Source of the DNA: Coriobacteriales bacterium
Lineage (GTDB): Bacteria; Actinomycetota; Coriobacteriia; Coriobacteriales; UBA8131
NCBI GenBank assembly: GCA_031282085.1
Contig: JAITEK010000030.1
Span: 1-6,424 of the forward strand
DNA length: 6,424 bases
Reading direction: 5' to 3'
The notes under the pieces were generated by a model. The model was not told the DNA's origin and made no database searches. It saw only the letters and a program-made list of their open reading frames with translations. The translations under genes were made by a program, and so were the position numbers. Below are positions 1-5,091 of this stretch, piece after piece; positions within the stretch are counted from its first letter, which is position 1, and each line of letters opens with the position of its first letter.

Positions 1-1082
1 AAGGCGCCGACCTTCTCACGCCCGCCCTTGACGCCAAAGGAGATTACCCCGCAGGTACCTTTGGGCATATAGCGTTGGGCAAGTTCGTGGTAGGGATCGG
101 TGGGCAGACCGGGGAAGCGCACCCAACTGACGTGGCTGTCCTCGGCAAGATAGGTCGCCACCTTCTGCGCGCTGTCGCAGTGCCGCGCCATGCGCAGCGC
201 CAAGGACTCAAGGTGAGCGTTGAGGTAAAAGGAGTTGGCTGGCGAAGGGACGGAGCCCAAATCGCGCATCAACTGGACGGTAGCCTTGGTGATGTAAGCT
301 CCCGCTCCGAAGCGTTCGGTGTAGACAACGCCGTGATAGCTCTCGTCCGGCGTGGTGAGGCCGGGGTACTCCTCGGCGTGAGCCTGCCAGTCGAAGGCGC
401 CGCTGTCGACGATGGCGCCACCGACGGAGGTGGCGTGCCCGTCCATGTACTTGGTTGTGGAGTGTACGACGATGTGCGCCCCAAACTCAAAGGGCCGGCA
501 GTTCACGGGCGTGGGGAAGGTGTTGTCCACAATCAGCGGCACACCGTGGGTGTTGGCGGCATGGGCGAACTTGTCAAAATCAAGCACGATCAGCGCGGGA
601 TTGGCGATACTCTCGGCGAACAGAGCCTTGGTGTTGGGCTTAAAGGCCGCGTCCAACTCCTCGGGCGAGCAGTCCGGATGCACAAAACTGCACTCAATAC
701 CCATGCGCTTCATGGTCACGGCGACAAGGTTGTAGGTGCCTCCATAGATGGCGCTCGATGCGACGATATGATCGCCCACCCCGCAGATGTTGAACAGTGA
801 GAAGAAGCTGGCGGCCTGCCCCGAAGACGTCAGCATGGCGGCGGCACCGCCCTCCAGCGCGCATATCTTAGCGGCAACCTGGTCGTTTGTGGGATTCTGC
901 AGGCGGGTGTAGAAGTAGCCGGAAGCCTCCAGGTCGAAAAGCGCGCCCATCTCAGCCGAACTGGCGTACTTAAACGTCGTGCTCTGCACGATAGGCGGCG
1001 TGCGTGGCTCGCCACTGTTGGGTTGATAGCCGCCCTGCACACAGGTGGTGTCAATGCTGCGCATGGGGATTTCTTCACTCAT
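1..1082 (-). CDS. metY: O-acetylhomoserine sulfhydrylase (aminocarboxypropyltransferase), 3' end outside window
   Basis: A PLP enzyme of the Cys/Met-metabolism fold type I family. It joins O-acetylhomoserine with sulfide (or methanethiol) to give homocysteine (or methionine) in the cytoplasm. An uninterrupted frame gives 360 visible residues beginning MSEEIPMRSIDTTCVQ. Visible landmarks are the Y-x-R phosphate/PLP segment at residues 58-60 (YTRLQNPT), SSGQAA at 86-91, the aspartate that contacts the PLP ring nitrogen in VDNTF (D186), and the Schiff-base lysine K211 in HSTTKYMDGHAT. The stretch after the lysine (HATSVGGAIVDSG) fits MetY better than MetB or cystathionine lyase. Family members are usually about 420-430 residues, so roughly 65 C-terminal residues lie beyond the edge. 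The start at 1082 is preceded by GAAGGAGATGA with 11 nt between GGAG and ATG. The next in-frame ATG, six codons in, has no comparable site. The family call is firm; the exact acyl-homoserine substrate is inferred. Confidence 0.93.
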   Translation of the reverse strand, partial: MSEEIPMRSIDTTCVQGGYQPNSGEPRTPPIVQSTTFKYASSAEMGALFDLEASGYFYTRLQNPTNDQVAAKICALEGGAAAMLTSSGQAASFFSLFNICGVGDHIVASSAIYGGTYNLVAVTMKRMGIECSFVHPDCSPEELDAAFKPNTKALFAESIANPALIVLDFDKFAHAANTHGVPLIVDNTFPTPVNCRPFEFGAHIVVHSTTKYMDGHATSVGGAIVDSGAFDWQAHAEEYPGLTTPDESYHGVVYTERFGAGAYITKATVQLMRDLGSVPSPANSFYLNAHLESLALRMARHCDSAQKVATYLAEDSHVSWVRFPGLPTDPYHELAQRYMPKGTCGVISFGVKGGREKVGA

Positions 1083-1093
1083 AGAGGGGTCAT

Positions 1094-1099
1094 CTCCTT
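1094..1099 (-). promoter_or_regulatory. Ribosome binding site of metY
   Basis: AAGGAG reads on the minus strand 11 nt before the ATG at 1082, slightly longer than the usual spacing. It decides the start in favour of 1082 over the ATG six codons downstream. Confidence 0.7.
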
Positions 1100-1139
1100 C
1101 TTTGTCTCTGGCTTCGGTTTTGCGCGGCCTGTCGTCTTG

Positions 1140-1179
1140 CCCGGTTCACCCGGCTCGCCCGGTTCACCCGGCTCGCCCG
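1140..1179. repeat. 18-bp tandem duplication built of 9-bp units in the metY leader
   Basis: Two exact 18-bp copies (1140-1157 and 1158-1175) of CCCGGTTCACCCGGCTCG are followed by a partial third copy (CCCG). Each copy is itself two related 9-mers, CCCGGTTCA and CCCGGCTCG, so CCGG recurs every 9 bp. The array lies in the inferred metY 5' leader. In the metY RNA it reads CCGG separated alternately by GUGAA and GCGAG, so short CCGG:CCGG hairpins with GNRA-like loops are possible in more than one register. Replication slippage is the simplest origin. A regulatory role is only a possibility. Confidence 0.85.
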
Positions 1180-1203
1180 ACCTGCCGCCTCTCCAAAAAA
1201 CTC

Positions 1204-1212
1204 ATTATAACA
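1204..1212 (-). promoter_or_regulatory. Extended -10 promoter for metY
   Basis: The minus strand reads TGTTATAAT: a perfect TATAAT with the upstream TGn of an extended -10 element. No good -35 hexamer lies 16-18 bp upstream; that position holds CTGTTC/CCTGTT, the edge of the palindrome at 1226-1272. An extended -10 can work without a consensus -35. The predicted start near 1197 would give a leader of about 115 nt before metY, beginning close to a T6 run at 1195-1200. I recognise no known riboswitch consensus in this leader. Confidence 0.6.
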
Positions 1213-1225
1213 ACACCCCTCTGTA

Positions 1226-1272
1226 GAACAGGGGAACAGGGCAAGTGTCCCCCTTGTCCTGTTCCCCTGTTC
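1226..1272. repeat. Near-perfect 20+20 bp palindrome between divergent genes
   Basis: The left arm is 1226-1245 and the right arm 1253-1272, separated by the 7-nt loop TGTCCCC. The arms match at 19 of 20 positions, and the exception (G1241 opposite T1257) would be a G.U pair in plus-strand RNA. Each arm contains the short direct repeat GAACAGG-GGAACAGG. No T-run follows the stem directly on either strand, so a plain intrinsic terminator is unlikely. It abuts the -35 region of the metY promoter and lies about 36 bp upstream of the regulator's -10. It may be an operator, or a dispersed REP-type palindrome of the kind mobilised by RAYT transposases. The sequence alone does not decide. Confidence 0.85.
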
Positions 1273-1281
1273 GTCAAATGC

Positions 1282-1313
1282 TTCAGGCAGTTTTCAGGGG
1301 CTTGGCTTACAAT
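1282..1313 (+). promoter_or_regulatory. Candidate promoter and response-regulator box for the two-component operon
   Basis: A -10-like TACAAT lies at 1308-1313, placing a start near 1320 and a short leader before the ATG at 1340. No consensus -35 is present. Instead TTCAGG occurs twice, at 1282-1287 and 1293-1298, 11 bp apart on the same face of the helix and ending 9 bp before the -10. OmpR/PhoB-type regulators bind such direct repeats at about 10-11 bp period, often replacing the -35. Autoregulation by the adjacent regulator is therefore a reasonable inference but is not shown. Confidence 0.4.
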
Positions 1314-1339
1314 GGTGCTCTACGATATGAGAGGTTACC

Positions 1340-2131
1340 ATGAACATCCTGCTCGTTGAGGATCAGCAACGACTTGCCCACGCGCTTGCCGCCATACTCG
1401 AGGACGAAGGCTACCACGTCGACGCTGTGGGCGATGGGCGAAGCGGACTTGAGTATGCCCTGAGTGCCCAGAAGACCGGGACGCCTTATGACGCCGTCGT
1501 CCTTGATGTGATGCTGCCGCTCATGGACGGGTTTGAAGTGGCGCGTGAACTCAGGCGGGCAGGCGGCAACAGTCCTGTTATCATGCTCACTGCGCGTGAC
1601 ACGCTGCACGACAAGATCACAGGGCTCGACGCGGGAGCCGACGACTACCTCACCAAACCCTTCCAACCGGCAGAGTTGCTTGCCCGCCTGCGTGCAATCA
1701 CACGACGTAGCGGCACCGTCCACGTTGAAGGCATTACGTTTGGGAACACGACCCTCGATTTGCAGAGCGCCGACCTCCGCGTCGGCGGCGGCGCGGGCGC
1801 GGCGGGCGCGGGTGGTGGCGCAGGCGACACGAGCACAAGCGCGGCGGGCGCAGACGGCAGCGGGCGCGACACGCAGACAAGCGTCCACCTCTCGCAGCGC
1901 GAGTTCGAGCTGTGCCAGTTGCTTATGACCCACCCCGGCCAGACTTTCACCAAAGCCACCATACTCGCGCGCGTCTGGGGCCTCGATACGGGCGCCGACG
2001 AGAACAGCGTCGAAGCCTACATATCTTTCCTGCGCAAAAAGCTCGCCTACCTGGGAAGCAACCTGAGCATCATAACGGCGCGCGGCATGGGCTACCGCCT
2101 GGAGGTGGCAGATGACTCCGATGCTCGTTAA
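1340..2131 (+). CDS. OmpR-family response regulator with a Gly/Ala-rich insertion
   Basis: A DNA-binding transcription regulator switched by phosphorylation from the kinase encoded next. The receiver domain (about 1-120) shows the acidic pocket E7/D8, phospho-acceptor D56 in VVLDVMLP, T84 in MLTARD, and K106 in YLTKPF. The winged-helix domain (about 130-256) shows LSQREFELCQLL, the recognition-helix region ENSVEAYISFLRKKL, and the terminal wing TARGMGYRLE. At 263 residues it is longer than the usual ~225, because about 33 residues (149-181) rich in Gly, Ala, Ser and Thr sit between the first beta-strands of the DNA-binding domain and LSQREFE. The start is supported by GAGG at 1331-1334, 5 nt upstream. 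The stop lies 20 nt inside the kinase gene, so the two are translationally coupled. Its targets cannot be read from the sequence. Confidence 0.95.
   Translation: MNILLVEDQQRLAHALAAILEDEGYHVDAVGDGRSGLEYALSAQKTGTPYDAVVLDVMLPLMDGFEVARELRRAGGNSPVIMLTARDTLHDKITGLDAGADDYLTKPFQPAELLARLRAITRRSGTVHVEGITFGNTTLDLQSADLRVGGGAGAAGAGGGAGDTSTSAAGADGSGRDTQTSVHLSQREFELCQLLMTHPGQTFTKATILARVWGLDTGADENSVEAYISFLRKKLAYLGSNLSIITARGMGYRLEVADDSDAR
1784..1882 (+). repeat. Low-complexity coding insert in the response regulator
   Basis: The segment encodes residues 149-181, a GGGAGAAGAGGGAG stretch followed by a Ser/Thr/Ala/Asp-rich part ending near DTQTS. The DNA is a run of GGC/GCG/GCA-type codons (GGCGGCGGCGCGGGCGCGG), typical of slippage-driven expansion. 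It preserves the frame and falls where the family has a short beta-turn before the LTxxE motif, so it can plausibly loop out without breaking the fold. Confidence 0.75.
2101..2105 (+). promoter_or_regulatory. Ribosome binding site of the histidine kinase, inside the regulator gene
   Basis: GGAGG lies 6 nt before the ATG at 2112, within the last codons of the response regulator. It selects 2112 over the in-frame ATG at 2121 and supports translational coupling of the pair. Confidence 0.7.
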
Positions 2132-3545
2132 ACTGCGCCGACGCTTCATCCTCATAACGATGGGCTTGGTGGGTCTCGTGCTGCTCATTGCGCTTGCGGT
2201 GAGCGTCATCTCCAACTACCAGACCCAGGCATACCGCATCGAATCGGCTGTCGGCCAGGCGATAAACCGCGACCCCAGCAGCACGCAACGCCCTTGGATC
2301 GGCCAACCGAACAGCGGACAACCGTGGACACAGGGCTCCTCCGGCTCGGTCGTCCAAGCACCGCCTCAGGAGGACAGTCCCTTTGTGCCCGTATTCGTCA
2401 TCAGCATCGACCCACACAGCCTCACCGTGTTCGGCGACAACAGCGCCTTTGTCCTCATCGACAAGAGCCTGGCGAACGAGGCCCTGGGGCGCATCCAGGA
2501 ACACCTGTCCCAGCAGCTGAGCCAAGGCGACGTCTTCACCGGCTTGTTTGTGGACCTGCGGCTGTTCTACCGTGTCGAACTCACGAGCGACAGCAGCATG
2601 ACCATCGCGCTTGCGGACGCGTCCTCACTGGTAGACGGAACGTTCCAGCTTGCGGGCGTCTCGGCCCTCATCTGGCTCGGTGCGATGGTTGCGTTCTTCT
2701 TCATCAGCCTGCTGCTCTCCCGCATCGCCCTGCGCCCGGTCGTTGAGGCGTGGGAGCGTCAACGGCGCTTCGTGGCGGACGCCTCCCATGAGCTTAAGAC
2801 TCCCCTCACCGTCATCCTCGCCAACAACAGCCTGCTGCTCGCGCATCCCGATAAGACCATTGCCGAGCAGGAGCAATGGGTCAACAGCACGCAGGCCGAG
2901 GCTCAGCGCATGGACAAACTCGTACACGACCTGCTGCTCCTCGCGCAGACCGACGATGAGGAAACAAGCGCGGCGGCGCAGGCCGCTTCCCTGCAACCAG
3001 TCGACCTCTCCGCCCTCACACGGCGCGGCCTTTTGCAGTTTGAGGCCGTATTCTTTGAGCGCGGCATCAGCCTCACGGCCGACCTCGCCGAGGGAATCAC
3101 GCTCCCCGGCAACGAGGAGCAGCTGGAGCGCCTCATACAGATACTGCTCGACAACGCGAGCAAGTATGCAAAAGCGCCCGAGGCAGAAGGGGCCGCCAAG
3201 AACAGTGAAGATGTTGAGAGCGCTGCGGAAGCCGAAAGCGCCGTGGCTGTTGAAGGCGCTACAGAAGTCGGCGACGGCGCGGCAACCGTGCACGTTGAGC
3301 TGCTCGGCGCACCGGCCTCCGGGCAGCATGCGACGCTACGGGTCACCAACAGCGGCCCTGCAATCGACCCCGCGGTACTCCCCCACCTCTTTGAGCGCTT
3401 CTACCGCGTAGACAGCGCGCACAGCGACACCGAGGGCTCAGGGCTTGGCCTCAGCCTCGCCCAAGCCATCGTCAAAGCCCACCACGGCACCATCGAGGTA
3501 TCCAGCACCCCCACCACCGGCACCACCTTCACCACCACGCTCTAA
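2112..3545 (+). CDS. Membrane sensor histidine kinase, partner of the upstream regulator
   Basis: A 477-residue inner-membrane kinase that autophosphorylates on a histidine and passes the phosphate to D56 of the upstream regulator. Order: TM1 about 12-34; an extracytoplasmic domain about 35-181 with a Pro/Ser/Gln-rich start (55-90) and a compact part with FVDLRLFYRVELTSD and MTIALADASS; TM2 about 182-203; a direct link without a recognisable HAMP domain; the dimerisation/phospho-acceptor helix with H226 in ASHELKTPL; then the ATPase domain. ATPase motifs are the N box LLDNASKY (N348), a G1-type segment VTNSGPAID (411-419), the F box LFERFYRVD (426-434) and the G2 box EGSGLGLSLA. An Ala/Glu-rich insert at 354-391 separates the N box from the next beta-strand. 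The G1 segment carries Asn where most kinases have Asp, a variant I believe recurs in Gram-positive kinases with this layout. The signal is unknown; the sensor domain may be PAS-like, which is inference. Confidence 0.95.
   Translation: MTPMLVKLRRRFILITMGLVGLVLLIALAVSVISNYQTQAYRIESAVGQAINRDPSSTQRPWIGQPNSGQPWTQGSSGSVVQAPPQEDSPFVPVFVISIDPHSLTVFGDNSAFVLIDKSLANEALGRIQEHLSQQLSQGDVFTGLFVDLRLFYRVELTSDSSMTIALADASSLVDGTFQLAGVSALIWLGAMVAFFFISLLLSRIALRPVVEAWERQRRFVADASHELKTPLTVILANNSLLLAHPDKTIAEQEQWVNSTQAEAQRMDKLVHDLLLLAQTDDEETSAAAQAASLQPVDLSALTRRGLLQFEAVFFERGISLTADLAEGITLPGNEEQLERLIQILLDNASKYAKAPEAEGAAKNSEDVESAAEAESAVAVEGATEVGDGAATVHVELLGAPASGQHATLRVTNSGPAIDPAVLPHLFERFYRVDSAHSDTEGSGLGLSLAQAIVKAHHGTIEVSSTPTTGTTFTTTL
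3171..3284 (+). repeat. Ala/Glu-rich coding insert in the kinase ATPase domain
   Basis: Codons 354-391 run from AKAPEAEGAAKN to VGDGAATV. They are dominated by Ala, Glu, Val and Gly with repeated GAAxxx/GAxGCx-type codons (AEAESAVAVEGATEVG). Most HATPase_c domains need only a few residues between the N-box helix and the following strand, so roughly 30 or more are extra. The flanking motifs are intact and in frame, so the kinase is probably active. Confidence 0.7.
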
Positions 3546-3689
3546 AGAAACAGCTACAGACGGCAAAAGACACTGGTGGCCGTCGTATGCCCGCTCTTTT
3601 GTACCGGAGTGGTTGAGCCGGTCGGACTGGCAGAGGTAACGCTCGGCTGTCGTATCGAGGTTGCGGGGGTGTGCGGTGTGGTTGTGCCC

Positions 3690-3695
3690 TATACT
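3690..3695 (+). promoter_or_regulatory. Possible -10 element for the membrane protein gene
   Basis: TATACT matches five of the six bases of the -10 consensus and would place a start near 3702, about 45 nt before the ATG at 3747. A properly spaced -35 is missing, and there is no TG extension, so this is tentative. Confidence 0.25.
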
Positions 3696-3734
3696 GGGAC
3701 GGGGCTGTTTTTGTTGAGACCCGATGACACACGC

Positions 3735-3741
3735 AAGGAGG
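3735..3741 (+). promoter_or_regulatory. Strong ribosome binding site fixing the membrane protein start
   Basis: AAGGAGG ends 5 nt before the ATG at 3747. The same frame is open upstream to an ATG at 3576, which lacks a comparable site and would add 57 residues without recognisable features. 3747 is therefore taken as the start. Confidence 0.8.
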
Positions 3742-3746
3742 TGGGG

Positions 3747-4448
3747 ATGAGAGCACGCTGGGTTGTACCCCTGAGCTGCTATGGGGTTCTTGTCGCCCTT
3801 GTCGCCCTTGTCGCCAGTTCCGTGCTTGTGCCAAAACTGAGCATCTACGCCTTTGCCAGCGTGTACCTGTTCGTGCCAGCGGTCCTGTTCTGCTCGGCCC
3901 TGCTCCTCTGCGCGACCGACACCAATCTGCTTCTCAAACTCTTGTTCCCTGTGGTGGCGTTTTTTGGGCTGCCCTTCGGGTACCTGCTCTATGAATCGCT
4001 GGGCGGGTATGTCGCCGACTTGGGCCACTTCACAGCCGACCTCGGCCTCAGCCTCGTGGTGACGCTTGCCCCTGCTGCCTTTGGGACATCCATCGGCCTT
4101 ATCATCTACGCAATCAAGAAGCGGCAGCGTAAGCAGGCCCTCAAACGCAAGGCCGCGCGCGACTACACGCAACCGATGGGGACGTCTGCCTCAAGCTCGG
4201 GCAAAAACTCCCGTACCAGGAATCAGACCAGTGTTGAAAAAGACTACCAGGCCCTTGCGGGGCCACGGTTGCGTGTGACTCCGCGCTCGCAGCCAGGCGC
4301 AAACGGTGCAAATGGTGCAAGCAGAACGGCCAAAACGACCGCAGCCGGCAAAGCGAGCAGAGCAGGCACAACGCGCAGAACAACCAGCACGGGCAGAGCT
4401 ACCGCGGGAACTCCAAATCGTAGACGCGGGCCATCGCCTCGGCCGTAA
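3747..4448 (+). CDS. Unrecognised four-helix membrane protein with long basic tail
   Basis: I do not recognise this 233-residue protein. It has four likely membrane segments: about 6-28 (VVPLSCYGVLVALVALVASS), 33-56, 61-85 and 97-121. They are preceded by MRAR and followed by KKRQRKQALKRKAARDY, which by the positive-inside rule puts both ends in the cytoplasm. Residues 122-233 form a tail poor in hydrophobics and rich in Arg, Lys, Ser, Thr, Gly and Pro, probably disordered, ending NRRRGPSPRP. Such a tail could bind anionic partners (lipid head groups, nucleic acid), but that is speculation. Two in-phase 9-nt repeats lie inside it: LVA x3 in the first helix and GAN/GAN/GAS in the tail. It follows the kinase by 201 nt on the same strand, and its last 50 nt overlap the 3' end of plsC on the other strand. 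A link to the two-component pair is suggested only by position. Confidence 0.75.
   Translation: MRARWVVPLSCYGVLVALVALVASSVLVPKLSIYAFASVYLFVPAVLFCSALLLCATDTNLLLKLLFPVVAFFGLPFGYLLYESLGGYVADLGHFTADLGLSLVVTLAPAAFGTSIGLIIYAIKKRQRKQALKRKAARDYTQPMGTSASSSGKNSRTRNQTSVEKDYQALAGPRLRVTPRSQPGANGANGASRTAKTTAAGKASRAGTTRRTTSTGRATAGTPNRRRGPSPRP
3789..3815 (+). repeat. Three exact 9-nt tandem repeats encoding LVA-LVA-LVA
   Basis: CTTGTCGCC occurs three times without a mismatch at 3789-3797, 3798-3806 and 3807-3815, inside the first membrane helix (residues 15-23). Identical codons in all three copies point to recent slippage. Because the unit is a multiple of three, copy-number change would alter helix length without shifting the frame. 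Confidence 0.9.
4296..4322 (+). repeat. Three imperfect 9-nt repeats in the basic tail
   Basis: GGCGCAAAC, GGTGCAAAT and GGTGCAAGC follow one another and encode GAN-GAN-GAS (residues 184-192) of the membrane protein. The small differences suggest an older expansion than the exact repeats at 3789-3815. Confidence 0.75.
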
Positions 4449-5091
4449 AGGCCGTGAGGCGCTCCTCCTTGGACAACACGGCAAAGCGCTCCTCGTGCAC
4501 GGAAAGCGGCTCGCCGAAACGCAGCGTGACCTTGGGGAGACGGAACAGGCGCGCGCCCTTGGGACAGATGCGGTCGGGCCCCCAGAGGCGCACGGGGATC
4601 ACCGGCACGTTCGCGAGCTGCGAGATGAGCGAGATACCCTCGTGATAGGTGACCTCCTGGTCTTTGGAGCGAACCCGCGTCCCCTCGGGGAAGATGCCGA
4701 CCAGCTCGCCACGTTTCAGCATGCGCACGGCCCGCTTGATGGCGGACATATCGCCGCTGTTGCGCCTGACGGGAAAGGCGCCGACCCAGGCGGCAAGCCT
4801 CCCGATGAGAGGATTGAAGTTGAAGAACTCCTCCTTGGAGATATAGCGGATAGGCCGCGGGCGCAACGCAGCTATCACGAACACCGGGTCGAGATACGAT
4901 GAGTGATTGCCGACGATGATGGCTCCGCTGCCCTCGGGCAGCCCCTTGAGATTCTCCAGACCGTAGACCCGATAGCGGAATAGCACTTTGAAGATCACGC
5001 GCACCGCGGTGGCGAAAAGGGTACAGAACTTCTGGGGGAAATGCCCCTCACCCGAAGAAGGATGGTCGTAGAAATAGCTGACTGGCTTCAT
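4399..5091 (-). CDS. plsC: 1-acyl-sn-glycerol-3-phosphate acyltransferase
   Basis: Adds the second acyl chain to lysophosphatidate to make phosphatidate, at the inner face of the membrane. The 230-residue frame shows the acyltransferase motifs in order: block I NHSSYLD (62-68, catalytic H63 and D68 as HX4D), block II GAFPVRR (104-110), block III FPEGTR (134-139) and block IV VPVIPV (162-167). A hydrophobic stretch near 22-39 (FCTLFATAVRVIFKVLF) may anchor it. The start MKPVSYFYD at 5091 overlaps the cmk stop in an ATGA quartet and has GGGGAG (5097-5102) about 5 nt upstream. A longer frame back to 5166 would run through cmk and is rejected. It is the last gene of the aroA-cmk-plsC run and ends 50 nt inside the convergent membrane protein gene. 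A related acyltransferase specificity cannot be excluded. Confidence 0.93.
   Translation of the reverse strand: MKPVSYFYDHPSSGEGHFPQKFCTLFATAVRVIFKVLFRYRVYGLENLKGLPEGSGAIIVGNHSSYLDPVFVIAALRPRPIRYISKEEFFNFNPLIGRLAAWVGAFPVRRNSGDMSAIKRAVRMLKRGELVGIFPEGTRVRSKDQEVTYHEGISLISQLANVPVIPVRLWGPDRICPKGARLFRLPKVTLRFGEPLSVHEERFAVLSKEERLTAFTAEAMARVYDLEFPR
4435..4461 (+). other. GC-rich hairpin over the membrane protein stop codon
   Basis: CGCCTCGGCC (4435-4444) and GGCCG-TG-AGGCG (4450-4461) form two 5-bp stems with a 2-nt bulge. The 5-nt loop GTAAA contains the stop TAA (4446-4448). The plus-strand sequence after it (CTCCTCCTT) is pyrimidine-rich but not a T-run, so terminator function is doubtful. It is also coding sequence of plsC, which limits how freely it can have evolved. 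Confidence 0.35.

Larger units (their letters stand above)
3546..3746 (+). other. Intergenic region between the kinase and the membrane protein gene
   Basis: These 201 nt carry no convincing gene. A weak interleaved pair of inverted repeats is visible just after the kinase stop. GACGGC (3559-3564) pairs with GCCGTC (3579-3584), and CAAAAGA (3564-3570) pairs with TCTTTTG (3595-3601). The T4 at 3597-3600 is too short and too far from the first stem for a confident terminator. A -10-like TATACT sits at 3690-3695, but the only -35-like match (TTGCGG, 3661-3666) is 23 bp away. I cannot say whether the downstream gene has its own promoter or is read from the two-component operon. Confidence 0.4.

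Noticed and set aside
75..800. 241-codon open frame on the plus strand
   Set aside because: It lies wholly antisense to metY, which has the full set of PLP-enzyme motifs. The translation has no recognisable domain and no ribosome binding site.
1140..1179. Possible CRISPR array or PGSPGSP collagen-like coding repeat
   Set aside because: The units are contiguous 9/18-mers without spacers, so it is not CRISPR. The plus-strand PGS frame is short, has no ribosome binding site, and lies in the metY leader.
1226..1272. Intrinsic transcription terminator
   Set aside because: The stem is strong, but no T-run follows it on either strand, and no gene ends here; both flanking genes start from this region.
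1307..2215. 302-codon open frame on the minus strand across the regulator gene
   Set aside because: It is antisense to a clear response regulator in GC-rich DNA, with an Arg/Ala-rich translation and no motif. Long shadow frames are expected here.
2625..3329. 234-codon minus-strand frame opposite the kinase
   Set aside because: The plus strand encodes an intact histidine kinase with all of its motifs. The antisense product looks like no known family.
3603..3665. tRNA-like stretch beginning GGAGTGGTTGAGCCGG
   Set aside because: It recalls the D-arm of a Ser/Leu tRNA, but there is no GGTTCRA T-loop, no matching acceptor stem and no clear anticodon arm.
3576..3746. 57-residue N-terminal extension of the membrane protein
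   Set aside because: AAGGAGG at 3735-3741 is ideally placed for the ATG at 3747. The upstream segment has no ribosome binding site and overlaps a possible promoter.
4306..4902. 198-codon plus-strand frame
   Set aside because: It is antisense to plsC and out of frame with the membrane protein, with no motif. plsC has all four acyltransferase blocks.
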